A stretch of DNA of 64,000 nucleotides, from contig NZ_VUMZ01000008.1 of NCBI RefSeq assembly GCF_009695915.1, forward strand, positions 1-64,000, given 5' to 3'. The DNA comes from Hornefia butyriciproducens. Lineage in GTDB: Bacteria > Bacillota > Clostridia > Peptostreptococcales > Anaerovoracaceae. Numbering within the stretch: position 1 is the first letter of the stretch; every line of letters starts with the position of its first letter. A program made the translations under genes and the position numbers. Below the pieces are notes generated by a model, which was not told where the DNA came from, searched no databases, and worked only from the letters and a program-made list of their open reading frames with translations. Positions 27,358-36,466 of the stretch are shown here, piece after piece.

Positions 27358-28629
27358 CTATGTCTGACTCAGATCCTGCGCCAGGCTGTCACGGATACGC
27401 CGAAGCTCCCGGAGCAGTCGGTTGATGGCGTTGATCCTGTGACATACCGTATAGGCGTTTTCCTCCCGGTAGAGCAGAATACGATCCAGCGTCTGCTTCA
27501 GATCGCTGCAGAGTTCTTCTGTTTTCTGCACAAAAGTCTGTCGATCCATGTCCAGGATCCCCAACTTCAGCATATCGATATCATAATGATATTCCATTCC
27601 GAAAAGCTCTTTTACCCTCCGGGAAAGCTCCATCTTGTATTCATTAAGATGAAGATGAAACCCGCCTTCGCACGCAGCGGCTCTGGCACGGATGTCCGTC
27701 ATCGTCTTTTCGATTTCCTCGAACCGCCGGTCCAGCTCTTTATACTCCATATTCATGGCTTTCCAGTAAAAGTCCAGCTGTTCCACGGCCCGGTCGATCA
27801 CATCAATCAGTTTCTTGGCCGTGGACATTTCCATAATCGAGCGGGCCTGCTCTCCCAGATCAGCCTGAATCACCGCCTTCAGTTCCTCCACGCCTTCTCC
27901 GGTCCGGGCGCTCACCGGAAATATCCGAATCTCCTTCTCACCCATCAGCTGCTCCAGAACGCTCTCACAGTACTTCAGGTACTCCCCGAGTTCCGCCGGA
28001 CTCACGGTATCGATTTTGTTGACTGCGAAATAGAACCGGGCCGCGAAATTTCTGGTGTTCCGCAGAAAGTCGATCTCAATCTGATTGATTGGGCTGTCCA
28101 CCGACAGAAGAAAAATCACCGCATCGCTTTCCTTCATGTGGTCGTAGGCCACCTCAGTGTTGTTTTTGTGAAAGGATCCCACGCCCGGCGTATCTACAAA
28201 GGTCAGTCCGCTCTTCAGAAAGCCGGATGGCGCCTGAAGCACGACCTCCGCAACCCCAAGCTCGTTGTTCCGGTTCTCCTGCTCGCTGATGAAACGATGC
28301 AGGTCAGACTCAGGGATCTCTTCACATATCCCGTTCTCGTAGCGGACCTCTGCCCGCCGCTCTCCGTATTTCACGCGGGTGACTGCGCTGGTAATGGGTA
28401 CAATTCCCACCGGCAGCACATCTTCTCCAAGGATGCGGTTAGAGAGTGCGCTTTTGCCTCTCTTGAACTGGCCGACAACGGCCACCGTCATATCCTGATC
28501 CTCCAGTTTCTCCAGGAGAGTCCGCGCAGCCCGGGCCTGTCCCCGAACCGCTTCGTCCTCCGACAAAAGCCTGTACGCCTGAGCGGCTTTCTCCCGCGTC
28601 GTCATTTCTCTGATTGGTTTTTCTAACAT
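27358..28629 (-). CDS. dynamin-like GTPase
   Basis: A 423-residue GTPase of the bacterial dynamin family. G1 is GQFKRGKS (near residue 50), G3 is DTPGVG and G4 is NKID. Helical, coiled-coil-prone sequence fills the last 200 residues. Bacterial dynamins remodel membranes or guard against membrane stress and phage; the role here is unknown. Start ATG 28629 follows GGGAGTGGA; an in-frame ATG 51 bp upstream lacks a ribosome site. It is single-domain, whereas many Firmicutes homologues are fused pairs. It lies 42 bp before the TetR gene. Confidence 0.88.
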   Translation of the reverse strand: MLEKPIREMTTREKAAQAYRLLSEDEAVRGQARAARTLLEKLEDQDMTVAVVGQFKRGKSALSNRILGEDVLPVGIVPITSAVTRVKYGERRAEVRYENGICEEIPESDLHRFISEQENRNNELGVAEVVLQAPSGFLKSGLTFVDTPGVGSFHKNNTEVAYDHMKESDAVIFLLSVDSPINQIEIDFLRNTRNFAARFYFAVNKIDTVSPAELGEYLKYCESVLEQLMGEKEIRIFPVSARTGEGVEELKAVIQADLGEQARSIMEMSTAKKLIDVIDRAVEQLDFYWKAMNMEYKELDRRFEEIEKTMTDIRARAAACEGGFHLHLNEYKMELSRRVKELFGMEYHYDIDMLKLGILDMDRQTFVQKTEELCSDLKQTLDRILLYREENAYTVCHRINAINRLLRELRRIRDSLAQDLSQT

Positions 28630-28689
28630 TCCACTCCCTCGTCTCTCGAAAAATCTATTCGATATTATATCATCTTTCACCTCAGAATG

Positions 28690-29847
28690 CTATCCTACAT
28701 ATTTTTCCTGTCCGATGTACGCCCCCAGAACGGTCAGCACCCCGCAGACCGCCAGCATGATCCACATCGCGGGCTCCCATCTGCCGGCCGCATCATAAAC
28801 CGCTCCGAACAGAACAGGTCCGACACAGGCGATCAGGTATCCGACCGACTGTCCGAACCCGGACATCAGCGAAGCTGCCGATGCACTTTCCGTATGAAAC
28901 ACAAACATCAGCATGGAATAGCTGAAGCATGCGCCCTGACAAAATCCGCAGAACAGAATCACCATCCAGACTCCGGCAGCTCCGGTTCCGAAAATGAGAA
29001 ACAGCATCCCGGTGCCGTAAAGGATTCCGAGAAACCCGCCGAACCGCACTTTGTTCGCACATCGCTCCGCAATGACAGGTGCCGCAAATGATCCGAGCAG
29101 ACCGGTAAACAGATACAGCGAGTTGTAGAGCCCTGCCGCATCCAGACTGTATCCGCGGCTCTGCAGAATCGTCGCGAACCAGGCAACAAAGGAATAGAAT
29201 ATCAGAGACTGCAGCCCCATATACACACCTGCCGCCCAGGCTACAGGAGAGCGCAGCACCGCAGAAAATGTGCTGCTCCGCGCCCCCTCGCAAAGACGCA
29301 TCCTCCGACATGGGATCCAAGACATCATTGCAAGTACGGCAGGAGCCGCCCATACCGCAAGAGCCGTTCTCCAGCCTGCGCATTCTGCCAGTGGTACACT
29401 GACGCCTCCCGCGATCCCGGACATCACCGACATTACCGTAGTGTATATACCGGTCATCTCGCCGCTGCGCTCCGGAAAAAAATCTTTTACCACGGCAGGC
29501 ACCAGCACATTACCGATTACGATACCTCCACCCAGAATCACGGTTCCGGCAAACAGCCCGGCTGTTCCGAGGAACGATCGAATCAGAATCCCCGCAATCA
29601 TCAGTCCGGCGCCCGTCACCATGACGCGGCCGGCGCCGTATTTTCTTCCAATCAGACCCATGCATGCAGACAAAAGTCCAAATGTAAGCAGAGGAATACT
29701 GGTCAGAAGCCCGGCGCTGCCGCTGCTCAGACTAAGTTCCTCCTGAATCATGCCGACAATCGAACCTGTACCCGTGAAAGGCGCGCGCAGGCAGCAGGCG
29801 ATCAGAATCACCGCAGCGACGGAAACCGTCGTCCGAATCTTTTCCAA
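28690..29847 (-). CDS. CynX/NimT-type MFS transporter
   Basis: A 385-residue transporter with 12 predicted membrane segments. The N terminus (CLRAPFTGTGSIVGMIQEEL) is characteristic of the CynX/NimT group of the major facilitator superfamily, named for cyanate and 2-nitroimidazole transport. The substrate is unknown. The start is TTG at 29847, preceded by CAGGAGGAAGTTTAA. It is on the same strand as the dynamin gene, 60 bp upstream of it, so they may share a transcript. Confidence 0.85.
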   Translation of the reverse strand: MEKIRTTVSVAAVILIACCLRAPFTGTGSIVGMIQEELSLSSGSAGLLTSIPLLTFGLLSACMGLIGRKYGAGRVMVTGAGLMIAGILIRSFLGTAGLFAGTVILGGGIVIGNVLVPAVVKDFFPERSGEMTGIYTTVMSVMSGIAGGVSVPLAECAGWRTALAVWAAPAVLAMMSWIPCRRMRLCEGARSSTFSAVLRSPVAWAAGVYMGLQSLIFYSFVAWFATILQSRGYSLDAAGLYNSLYLFTGLLGSFAAPVIAERCANKVRFGGFLGILYGTGMLFLIFGTGAAGVWMVILFCGFCQGACFSYSMLMFVFHTESASAASLMSGFGQSVGYLIACVGPVLFGAVYDAAGRWEPAMWIMLAVCGVLTVLGAYIGQEKYVG

Positions 29848-29946
29848 TTAAACTTCCTCCTGCTTACAGGAATGTTTTCATTCCGTTATTTTCGCTGTTC
29901 TTCATTATATCACAGACCGGGGCGGCCGCAAGTCCAGCCGTAAAAC

Positions 29947-30030
29947 CGTCTCGGGATTGACCCGCAGAATCGGCTGCAAGATCGTTTGCGAAACATTCTG
30001 CAAGGCCGGCACACGATTGTCCCCGAGACG
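29947..30030. other. long nested hairpin in the MFS/PEPCK-like divergent region
   Basis: Outer stem CGTCTCGGG (29947-29955) / CCCGAGACG (30022-30030), inner stem GCAGAAT (29964-29970) / ATTCTGC (29995-30001), and innermost GTTTGCGAAAC. The order is coaxial, giving an 84-nt imperfect hairpin. No gene is seen in 29848-30252; the remainder is AT-rich and holds repeat copy D. Confidence 0.5.
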
Positions 30031-30090
30031 CACAGGAACTGCGAATAAATCCTTTAAAAAAAACGCGGGATATAGTATGATATCTATAAT

Positions 30091-30205
30091 CAACATCTGT
30101 GCGTTAAGCCCGCGTCGAACTTAACGGGAACTGACGCGCCGACAGACAAGTCAACGAGACACAAGACAATAATTCAGAAGCAGCGCCCCTGAGCACACAT
30201 TAATC
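30091..30205. repeat. structured intergenic repeat, internally deleted copy (D)
   Basis: It keeps the left outer stem (TCTGT 30096-30100 with ACAGA 30142-30146) and the first hairpin as CGTTAAG/CTTAACG (30102-30126). Against copy A this is a compensated A-U to G-C change. The right end CTGAGCACACATTA (30189-30202) matches the right end of copy A (CTGAGCACGCATTA). Hairpins two and three are missing. Confidence 0.6.
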
Positions 30206-30252
30206 AAACAACAGCCGGGCGGCAGCGCCAATCTGTTCTGGAGGATAATAAA

Positions 30253-31947
30253 ATGAAAGAAAAACTGTACCTCACAGACAGCGAAGTCATCATGAACTTC
30301 GATCTGTCCTACCCTGAAACAAAATCCAATCTGATCAAATCCGCCGAATTTCAGGCGGTGGTTCGCCAGTTTCTGCGCAAACTGCAGAAAAAAGACGAAA
30401 AGCTCTGTGCCTGGGCCTGTCCCGACGGGAACGAGGATGCCGCAGTGGAAAACATCAGCAAAACCGCACGGGAGCTGCTGGTCTTCGACATCGACGAGGC
30501 GGATTCCTCTCTGGTCCGGAACCGCGAAACCGCGCTGGAATTCGTAGAGCGCCTTTACGATTACTGGAGAACTCTGGAGCGCTATTCCGTGACGACGAAC
30601 CGCAGAGGCGACGCGGAATCCACGGCCTTTGTGTCAAACGACTCCGCCTTCAACCACCTGATCATCAACACATTCCGCCGCATCGAGCAGACTCTGATGG
30701 GCCGCCCGAACAAGGTTTTCCGTCAGCAGAACGCAGGCACGAACGCCAGTCTGGCCTGCTACCGGCACGATTCCTTCCGGCTCAGCGACAGATACGCCGT
30801 GCTGAAAAACGTGCTGTTCATCGACTCGGTCATGATGCGGACGCCGATGATCCTTCACCCGAAATCAAACAAACGGGAATGGCCCTTTGAGGAAGTCTCC
30901 GTCAATCCCATCACGACCTTCGAAGGAAATCCGGATATCTACTTCTGTTTCCCGGCCAAGGTGGGAACACTGACCATATTCATCTATTTCCACCGTGATT
31001 TCATGTCGAACGGCGTCAGCTGCGCCAATCTGTTTGAAATCGCCACACAGGAGGAAGCCTCCCGCAAGCCGGACTGCATCCTGATTTTCGGGAACCGCGA
31101 CAACAAAGACAAGTGCACCTTCTATCACGATACCGAAGAAGATCTCTGGGTCGGCAGCGTTTCTTACAGTGACAAAATCTCCTACTTCGGATACATGAAG
31201 AAAACCGTTCTCACCCTGCACAACGTCGCGATGATGCAGCGCGGACGGCTGCCCATCCACGGTGCGTTCGTCAACATCACACTGGAGAACGACAAAAAGA
31301 AGGGCATCTGTCTCATGGGCGATTCCGGCGCTGGGAAGTCAGAAACCATCGAAGCCCTGAAAAACCTGGGCAGTGACAAAATCAAGAACATCGAAATCGT
31401 CTTCGACGATATGGGAAGCTTTCAGATCCGAGATGGCAGAGTCTATGCACAGGGAACGGAAACCGGCGCTTTCGTCCGGCTGGACGATCTGGATCCGGGA
31501 ACCCCGTACCGGGATATGAACCGTTCGATTTTCTTCAATCCGGACCAGTCTAACGCCAGAGTCATCACACCGGCAGCGCCCTATTCGGTCATCACCGATC
31601 TGCACCCGGTAGATCTGTTCGTCTACGCCAACAATTACGACGACATGACCGGAATGCGTCGGATCGAGGACATCGAGGAAGCCAAGGAAATCTTTATCCG
31701 GGGCAGGCGCATGGCCAAGGGGACCACGCAGGAAACCGGATTCTCCGAGACCTATTTCGCCAATCCCTTCGGTCCCATGCAGCAGCAGGAAATCTGCCGC
31801 GGAATCATCGATGATGTGTTCCGGTGTCTCGCAGATACAGGCGTCTTTGTCGGAGAGGTGTATACAAGACTGGGACGGGATCCGGAGGATCGCGCCGGGA
31901 TCCAGACCTCCGCGCAGGATCTGCTGGATTTCATTGAAAATAACTGA
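30253..31947 (+). CDS. P-loop protein of the HPr kinase / PEP carboxykinase-like fold
   Basis: A 564-residue protein. The P-loop GDSGAGKSE at about residues 356-364 and the downstream FDDMGSFQI have the arrangement of HPr kinase and ATP-type PEP carboxykinase nucleotide sites. The N-terminal 350 residues match nothing I can name. Clostridia carry similar proteins annotated as PEP carboxykinase, but I cannot see the full set of PEPCK substrate motifs, so a true carboxykinase is not proven. The ATG at 30253 follows GGAGGATAATAAA. A DUF488 gene follows 37 bp later on the same strand. Confidence 0.6.
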   Translation: MKEKLYLTDSEVIMNFDLSYPETKSNLIKSAEFQAVVRQFLRKLQKKDEKLCAWACPDGNEDAAVENISKTARELLVFDIDEADSSLVRNRETALEFVERLYDYWRTLERYSVTTNRRGDAESTAFVSNDSAFNHLIINTFRRIEQTLMGRPNKVFRQQNAGTNASLACYRHDSFRLSDRYAVLKNVLFIDSVMMRTPMILHPKSNKREWPFEEVSVNPITTFEGNPDIYFCFPAKVGTLTIFIYFHRDFMSNGVSCANLFEIATQEEASRKPDCILIFGNRDNKDKCTFYHDTEEDLWVGSVSYSDKISYFGYMKKTVLTLHNVAMMQRGRLPIHGAFVNITLENDKKKGICLMGDSGAGKSETIEALKNLGSDKIKNIEIVFDDMGSFQIRDGRVYAQGTETGAFVRLDDLDPGTPYRDMNRSIFFNPDQSNARVITPAAPYSVITDLHPVDLFVYANNYDDMTGMRRIEDIEEAKEIFIRGRRMAKGTTQETGFSETYFANPFGPMQQQEICRGIIDDVFRCLADTGVFVGEVYTRLGRDPEDRAGIQTSAQDLLDFIENN

Positions 31948-31984
31948 CGTCTGCTGAACCGTTTCAGAAGGGAGATACTGCCGG

Positions 31985-32368
31985 ATGAATGAGATTTTAT
32001 GTAAACGAATATATGATGCTCCGGAGCCCGGCGACGGCTTCCGCGTGCTGGTGGACCGTCTCTGGCCCCGAGGCGTAAAAAAAGAGGCCGCCGGGCTCGA
32101 TTTGTGGGCAAAAAAAATTGCGCCGACAGGCGAACTGCGTAAATGGTTCGGTCACGATCCTGAGAAATTCCGGGAATTCTGCGACCGATACTGCCAGGAG
32201 CTGGACGAAAATCCGGATGCTCCGGATTTCGTCCGTCTCTGCAGCGAAACACTTCTTCACGAAAACATCACTCTTCTGTATGCGGCGAAGGATCCGGCCT
32301 GCAACCATGCGCTGGCACTCCGGCGCTGGCTGCAGGAAAGTCTCTCCGCACAGCGGGAACAGGGTTGA
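31985..32368 (+). CDS. DUF488 (YeaO-like) protein
   Basis: A 127-residue protein of the DUF488 family. RVLVDRLWPRGVKKE near residue 20, followed by LWAKKIAPTGELRKWFGH, is the family core, and the length is typical. The function is unknown. ATG 31985 follows GGGAGATACTGCCGG. It is probably co-transcribed with the preceding P-loop gene and convergent with the cation transporter gene. Confidence 0.88.
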   Translation: MNEILCKRIYDAPEPGDGFRVLVDRLWPRGVKKEAAGLDLWAKKIAPTGELRKWFGHDPEKFREFCDRYCQELDENPDAPDFVRLCSETLLHENITLLYAAKDPACNHALALRRWLQESLSAQREQG

Positions 32369-32426
32369 CGGGTCCACTCCGGGATATCATCGAAGACTCA
32401 GTCTTTGTGAACTGACGCCGCGGGAA

Positions 32427-33578
32427 TCAGTCCGATACATCCACATCTGAAACAATGCTCACACGGAAATCCGGATAAAGCTTCCGGATTTCTTCCGTTA
32501 ATGTCTCTACTCCCTCCTGTCGGTCGATTTCGAAGCTCATCACCACATCAAAGCGCATCTCTTTATTCTCCATGTCCACGAAAAATCCATGAAGCTGCAG
32601 CGCCCAGTCGTGGGACAGAACCGTCTCCATTACACGGTTGCGAATCCCGGCCGCCTCGTTATCTCCGGTATTATAGGAATATACCCCCACGCCGGTCAGG
32701 ATGACTCCGGTCTCCGAATAGATTTTCTCCTGAACCCTGCGGGTCAGTACATCCACCTCCTCCACCGTCATCGTGTCCGGAAGCTCCAGATGCACCGAAC
32801 CGTAATTTTTATCCGGTCCGTAATTATTCAGAAACAGATCGTATGCGCCGCGCACCTCCGGCTCCTCCGACAGCAGGCGTTTGATCCTGACTGTGGTCTC
32901 GGGATCCGCCCGCTTCCCCAGAATGTCGTTCAGCGTATCGATCATCATCTCGACGCCGGCCTTGATAATCACTGCGGAAATAACAGCGCCTACCCACGCC
33001 TCCAGCGACACTCCCGTCGCGATATACAGGAGTGCGGACAAAAGAACAGAAAGGGACAGAACCGCATCGAACTGTGCATCCGCACCGGAAGCGGTCAGAG
33101 CTCCGGATTTCGCATCCTTCCCCTTTTTCTTTACATAGCTCCCCAGTATCAGCTTCACAAGAACCGCCACTACGATGATAATCAGCGAAACCATCGTATA
33201 TTCCGCCTTCACCGGATGGATGATCTTGCGGACAGACTCCACAGCTGAAGTGATTCCGGCGTACAGCACGATTGCCGACACGATCATGGCGCTGAGATAC
33301 TCAATCCTGCCGTATCCGAGTGGATGCTTCTTGTCCGGATCCTTAGACGCCAGTTTTGTTCCCACGATCGTAATGACCGATGACAATGCGTCGGACAGAT
33401 TGTTCACCGCATCCAGAAGAATCGCGATGGAATTCGACATGATTCCCGCCGCAGCCTTGAACGCCGCCAGAAACACATTCGCCAGTATCCCGATCACACT
33501 TGTGCGGACGATGATTCTGTCCCGATCCTCTTTTTTCTCCATAAGATTCTGCGGAACTTTATTCTCTGAATTTCCCAT
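32427..33578 (-). CDS. cation diffusion facilitator (CDF) transporter
   Basis: A 383-residue metal exporter. The N-terminal six-helix domain has the metal-site motifs DAVNNLSDALSS (near residue 52) and KKHPLGYGRIEYLSA. A C-terminal cytosolic dimer domain follows (about 215-300), with an extension of about 80 residues beyond the usual end. CDF proteins exchange divalent metals (Zn, Fe, Mn, Co) for protons; the metal is unknown. ATG 33578 follows GGGGAGGCGTAATAT. It stands on its own, downstream of the ohrR-gpx pair. Confidence 0.9.
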   Translation of the reverse strand: MGNSENKVPQNLMEKKEDRDRIIVRTSVIGILANVFLAAFKAAAGIMSNSIAILLDAVNNLSDALSSVITIVGTKLASKDPDKKHPLGYGRIEYLSAMIVSAIVLYAGITSAVESVRKIIHPVKAEYTMVSLIIIVVAVLVKLILGSYVKKKGKDAKSGALTASGADAQFDAVLSLSVLLSALLYIATGVSLEAWVGAVISAVIIKAGVEMMIDTLNDILGKRADPETTVRIKRLLSEEPEVRGAYDLFLNNYGPDKNYGSVHLELPDTMTVEEVDVLTRRVQEKIYSETGVILTGVGVYSYNTGDNEAAGIRNRVMETVLSHDWALQLHGFFVDMENKEMRFDVVMSFEIDRQEGVETLTEEIRKLYPDFRVSIVSDVDVSD

Positions 33579-33639
33579 ATATTACGCCTCCCCGGCAAAC
33601 GACGGCGCTCCCTTTACGGGGACGCCGCCGTTTTCATTA

Positions 33640-34221
33640 TTAATCTCCCAGTAATTTATATAACAGAGCATACAGCGTCCGTGCATCCTCCGGCGTAAAA
33701 TCCGCCGGCATGCACTGCCTCATTTCGGCGGGAACCCTGCCCGCCCCGTTCTTCATATCGCGGCCCTTGTCCGTCAGGGTGATCTTGACGCGCCGTTCAT
33801 CCTCCGCACTCCGGTTCCGCTCCACCAGTCCGGCTTTTTCCATCTTCTTCAGCAGAGGCGTCAGGGTTCCGTTATCCAGACGCAGTCGTTTTCCCAGTTC
33901 CCCCACAGTGACATCGTCCCTCTCCCACAGTGCCATCATTACGATATACTGCGTGTAGGTCAGCCCCAGCGGTTTCAGCAGCGGAGTGTAGGCGCTGACC
34001 ACACTCCGGGCGGCGGCGTAGAGCGGGAAACAAAGCTGATTCTCAAGCTTCAGTGCATCGTCCGGATCGACAGTATCGCCGGTGTTGTCCATATTGGCGG
34101 TTCTCACATTCTCCGCAGCCCCCGTGGTTTCCACGGTTTCAGCATTTTTCGCAAGCGTCCGCGCGCCGTCGGCAGTTGTATCCTTTGTCATCAACGTCTC
34201 CCGTTTACGGTCAGCGTTCAT
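33640..34221 (-). CDS. ohrR: OhrR-like MarR-family regulator with N-terminal extension
   Basis: A 193-residue regulator. LENQLCFPLYAAARSVV holds the conserved peroxide-sensing cysteine of OhrR, followed by the MarR winged helix with TYTQYIVMMALWE and LRLDNGTLTPLLKKMEKAGL. A Thr/Ala-rich extension of about 55 residues precedes the usual OhrR start. The start ATG overlaps the peroxidase stop as ATGA and has GAGGAG upstream. Being in one operon with a thiol peroxidase, whose promoter has a TTTGTACAAA palindrome, fits an organic peroxide sensor that represses its own operon. Confidence 0.82.
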   Translation of the reverse strand: MNADRKRETLMTKDTTADGARTLAKNAETVETTGAAENVRTANMDNTGDTVDPDDALKLENQLCFPLYAAARSVVSAYTPLLKPLGLTYTQYIVMMALWERDDVTVGELGKRLRLDNGTLTPLLKKMEKAGLVERNRSAEDERRVKITLTDKGRDMKNGAGRVPAEMRQCMPADFTPEDARTLYALLYKLLGD

Positions 34222-34763
34222 CTCAGCAGCTCCTCTACCGCCTGCCGGACATCCTGCATCTTGGCGGTGGGTTCAAACCGCGCAACCACATTTCCTTCGC
34301 GGTCTATCAGGAATTTCGTAAAATTCCACTTGATGTCCGGATTATCTTTATAATTCTTGTCGATTTTCTTCAGCATTGCGCTCATCGCCAGCGCCTTCGG
34401 TCCGTGACCGAATCCCTCAAACCCCTTCTGCTCCTTCAAATAACGATACAGCGGTAATTCATTCTCACCGTTCACCTCCGCCTTCTTCATCTGCGGAAAT
34501 TCCGTGTTATAGTGAAGTGTGCAGAACTGGTGGATCTCCTCATCGGTCCCCGGCGTCTGTCCGGCAAACTGGTTGCACGGGATATCGATGATTTCCAGGC
34601 CCCTCTCGTGAAGATCGCGGTGCTTCGCTTCCAGATCCTCGTACTGCGGCGTGAATCCACATCCTGTCGCTGTGTTGACGATCAGCATAACCTTCCCTTT
34701 GTAATCTGCGAGAGCCTGCTGCTCTCCGTTCGGCTTTTCCACACTGTAATCATATATACTCAT
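34218..34763 (-). CDS. glutathione peroxidase-like thiol peroxidase
   Basis: A 181-residue enzyme of the glutathione peroxidase family (BsaA/Gpx type). The catalytic cysteine is in VNTATGCGFTPQY (near residue 36), followed by the conserved FPCNQF-like segment (IPCNQFAGQTPG) and WNFTKFLIDREG. The active residue is cysteine, not selenocysteine. It reduces hydroperoxides, usually with thioredoxin in bacteria. The ATG at 34763 has GGAAGAC upstream. It is the first gene of the gpx-ohrR operon. Confidence 0.93.
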   Translation of the reverse strand: MSIYDYSVEKPNGEQQALADYKGKVMLIVNTATGCGFTPQYEDLEAKHRDLHERGLEIIDIPCNQFAGQTPGTDEEIHQFCTLHYNTEFPQMKKAEVNGENELPLYRYLKEQKGFEGFGHGPKALAMSAMLKKIDKNYKDNPDIKWNFTKFLIDREGNVVARFEPTAKMQDVRQAVEELLR

Positions 34764-34879
34764 TCTGTCTTCCTCCTTCTGTTTCCTGCCTGCCTCTTAT
34801 AGGCCGGCGCTTGTTCCGTTGCTTTTCTCCATTCGCCGGTTCATCGGTTCGCCCGGCGTTGCGTTGTCTACTCTTTTAT

Positions 34880-34920
34880 TTTGTACAAATATATTTTATC
34901 AAATATTTTTCATTTTGCAA
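34880..34920 (-). promoter_or_regulatory. gpx-ohrR promoter with a palindromic operator
   Basis: On the minus strand, TTGCAA (34915-34920), a 16-bp spacer and TAAAAT (34893-34898). The 10-bp palindrome TTTGTACAAA (34880-34889) covers the predicted start of transcription and is A/T-flanked, similar to OhrR operators (TACAATT-AATTGTA). Confidence 0.55.
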
Positions 34921-34956
34921 GGGGGTTTTTAATTTTTTTGAGATTTATTTTCTACG

Positions 34957-35009
34957 ACAAAATCAGGTCCCTCTGGCGATTTTATTCTGCAAAGAGGACC
35001 TGATTTGTA
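34957..35009. terminator. stem-loop after the MFS transporter gene
   Basis: AAATCAGGTCC (34960-34970) pairs with GGACCTGATTT (34996-35006), extended by TCT/AGA with one bulge to 14 bp. It lies 51 bp after the stop of the leftward MFS gene; only TTTTG follows, so terminator strength is uncertain. Confidence 0.6.
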
Positions 35010-35056
35010 TGAGTTTCTTCTGTATATTCGCTGCAAGCTCAGTCAGCGAACATCAT

Positions 35057-36349
35057 TTAAATTACTTCAGACTGTGCCGAAGACTCTTCCTCTGCCTCCA
35101 TTTGCGGCGACGTTTTAATGATCATCATAAACAGCGCGAAGCAGATAACCGACAGCACCAGCGAGAACGTGATAAGGGAAACATATCCGTGTGACGAGTT
35201 GTACAAAACTCCCGCTACAAAGGAGGACAACGCTGCTCCTAAAGCCGCACACAGAGATGTGATTCCATACTTGGCCGCATAATCGCGGTCACCAAACAAC
35301 GGTCCGATCACAATGGCCGGGAGAAGATTTGCGGCCGGTGCTCCCAGTCCGTGAAATCCGATGAACAGCATACAGAACATGCTCGATGTGGGGCGATAGA
35401 GGAACAGGAACTGCACCGTGGTGCACGCCATCAGCAAAATGATGCCCGCTGTAATTCCAAGTTTATCAAATACTCGACCGGAAACGATTTTGCCGATAAT
35501 GATAAACATTCCTGCAAGGGAGACACTGGCCGTGATGGCTTTTCCCGGCGCTCCCATATCTGTCAGCAGCGGAACGAGATTGACAACTATTGCGTTAATC
35601 ACGATCGCCACCAGGACAATGGTGATGCAGAGCAGCCAGAACCGCGGTTTTTTCAGTGTCTCAGCATAAGAAAGCCCGCTTACCGGCTTCTTCTCTTCAG
35701 ACCGGCTTCCTTCTATGCTGTCCGATCCATATGGCTTCAGTCCTTTTTCCTCCGGATGAAGCCGGAATACGAATGCAGAGAACGGTACAATACAGACCAG
35801 GATGATAATTCCGACTATCAGATATGCGGTTCTCCACCCATATGCAGCGAGAAGCCATGTCACGATCGGCGTCAGGATCATACCTCCAACGCCGCTTCCC
35901 GCCATTGCAATTCCCATACAGAGACCGCGCTTTTCTTCAAACCAGTTCGTAATCAGAACCGAAACCGGGATGGTTGCCCCACCGGAAAGTGCAATTCCCA
36001 GTATTACACCGGCCAGATAAATCATGCCCAGTCCATTTGCCTGAGACAGCATTAATTCACCGAGGAATGCGAGGAGCACGGAACCCGTCACCATGACACG
36101 TATCTTCATTTTCTTTACCAGCATACCGAATATCGGATTTCCGATCATTGATGCAAAAGTCATGATAGAATACAGATACGTAAATTCTGATCTGTCGATA
36201 TTCAATCCGGTGGTTACAGGGAGAACATACAGCGAAAAAGTATTTATAATCGCTGCGAAAAGAACAGCCATAATGACCGTACACCCGATAACGATCCACC
36301 ACCCGTAAAAGAATTTACCTTCGTTTTTTAAATTCGTAGTGTTACCCAT
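35057..36349 (-). CDS. MFS transporter, oxalate/formate antiporter-like
   Basis: A 430-residue permease with 12 membrane segments. FFYGWWIVIGCTVIM at the N terminus and the motif NWFEEKRGLCMGIAMAGSG are characteristic of the OFA group of monocarboxylate/oxalate-formate MFS carriers. The substrate is unknown, probably a carboxylate or N-acyl compound given the two neighbouring amidohydrolases. ATG 36349 is chosen over an ATG 60 bp upstream because the family begins there; the ribosome site (GGTGA) is weak. A sigma-54 type promoter lies 80-100 bp upstream. Confidence 0.85.
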   Translation of the reverse strand: MGNTTNLKNEGKFFYGWWIVIGCTVIMAVLFAAIINTFSLYVLPVTTGLNIDRSEFTYLYSIMTFASMIGNPIFGMLVKKMKIRVMVTGSVLLAFLGELMLSQANGLGMIYLAGVILGIALSGGATIPVSVLITNWFEEKRGLCMGIAMAGSGVGGMILTPIVTWLLAAYGWRTAYLIVGIIILVCIVPFSAFVFRLHPEEKGLKPYGSDSIEGSRSEEKKPVSGLSYAETLKKPRFWLLCITIVLVAIVINAIVVNLVPLLTDMGAPGKAITASVSLAGMFIIIGKIVSGRVFDKLGITAGIILLMACTTVQFLFLYRPTSSMFCMLFIGFHGLGAPAANLLPAIVIGPLFGDRDYAAKYGITSLCAALGAALSSFVAGVLYNSSHGYVSLITFSLVLSVICFALFMMIIKTSPQMEAEEESSAQSEVI

Positions 36350-36431
36350 AATTTCACCATCTACTTTTCTTCGAAACAACAACGACTGATAGAAATGAGC
36401 CCATAACAATTATTTGTTATAAAGTTGTTCA

Positions 36432-36446
36432 GCATGATTCGTGCCA
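36432..36446 (-). promoter_or_regulatory. sigma-54 (-24/-12) promoter of the MFS gene
   Basis: On the minus strand TGGCACGAATCATGC has the invariant GG and GC separated by exactly 10 bp, and TGGCAC is the full -24 consensus. A sigma-54 activator gene is two genes upstream on the same strand. Confidence 0.8.
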
Positions 36447-36466
36447 ACTATATAACAGAATGAATG

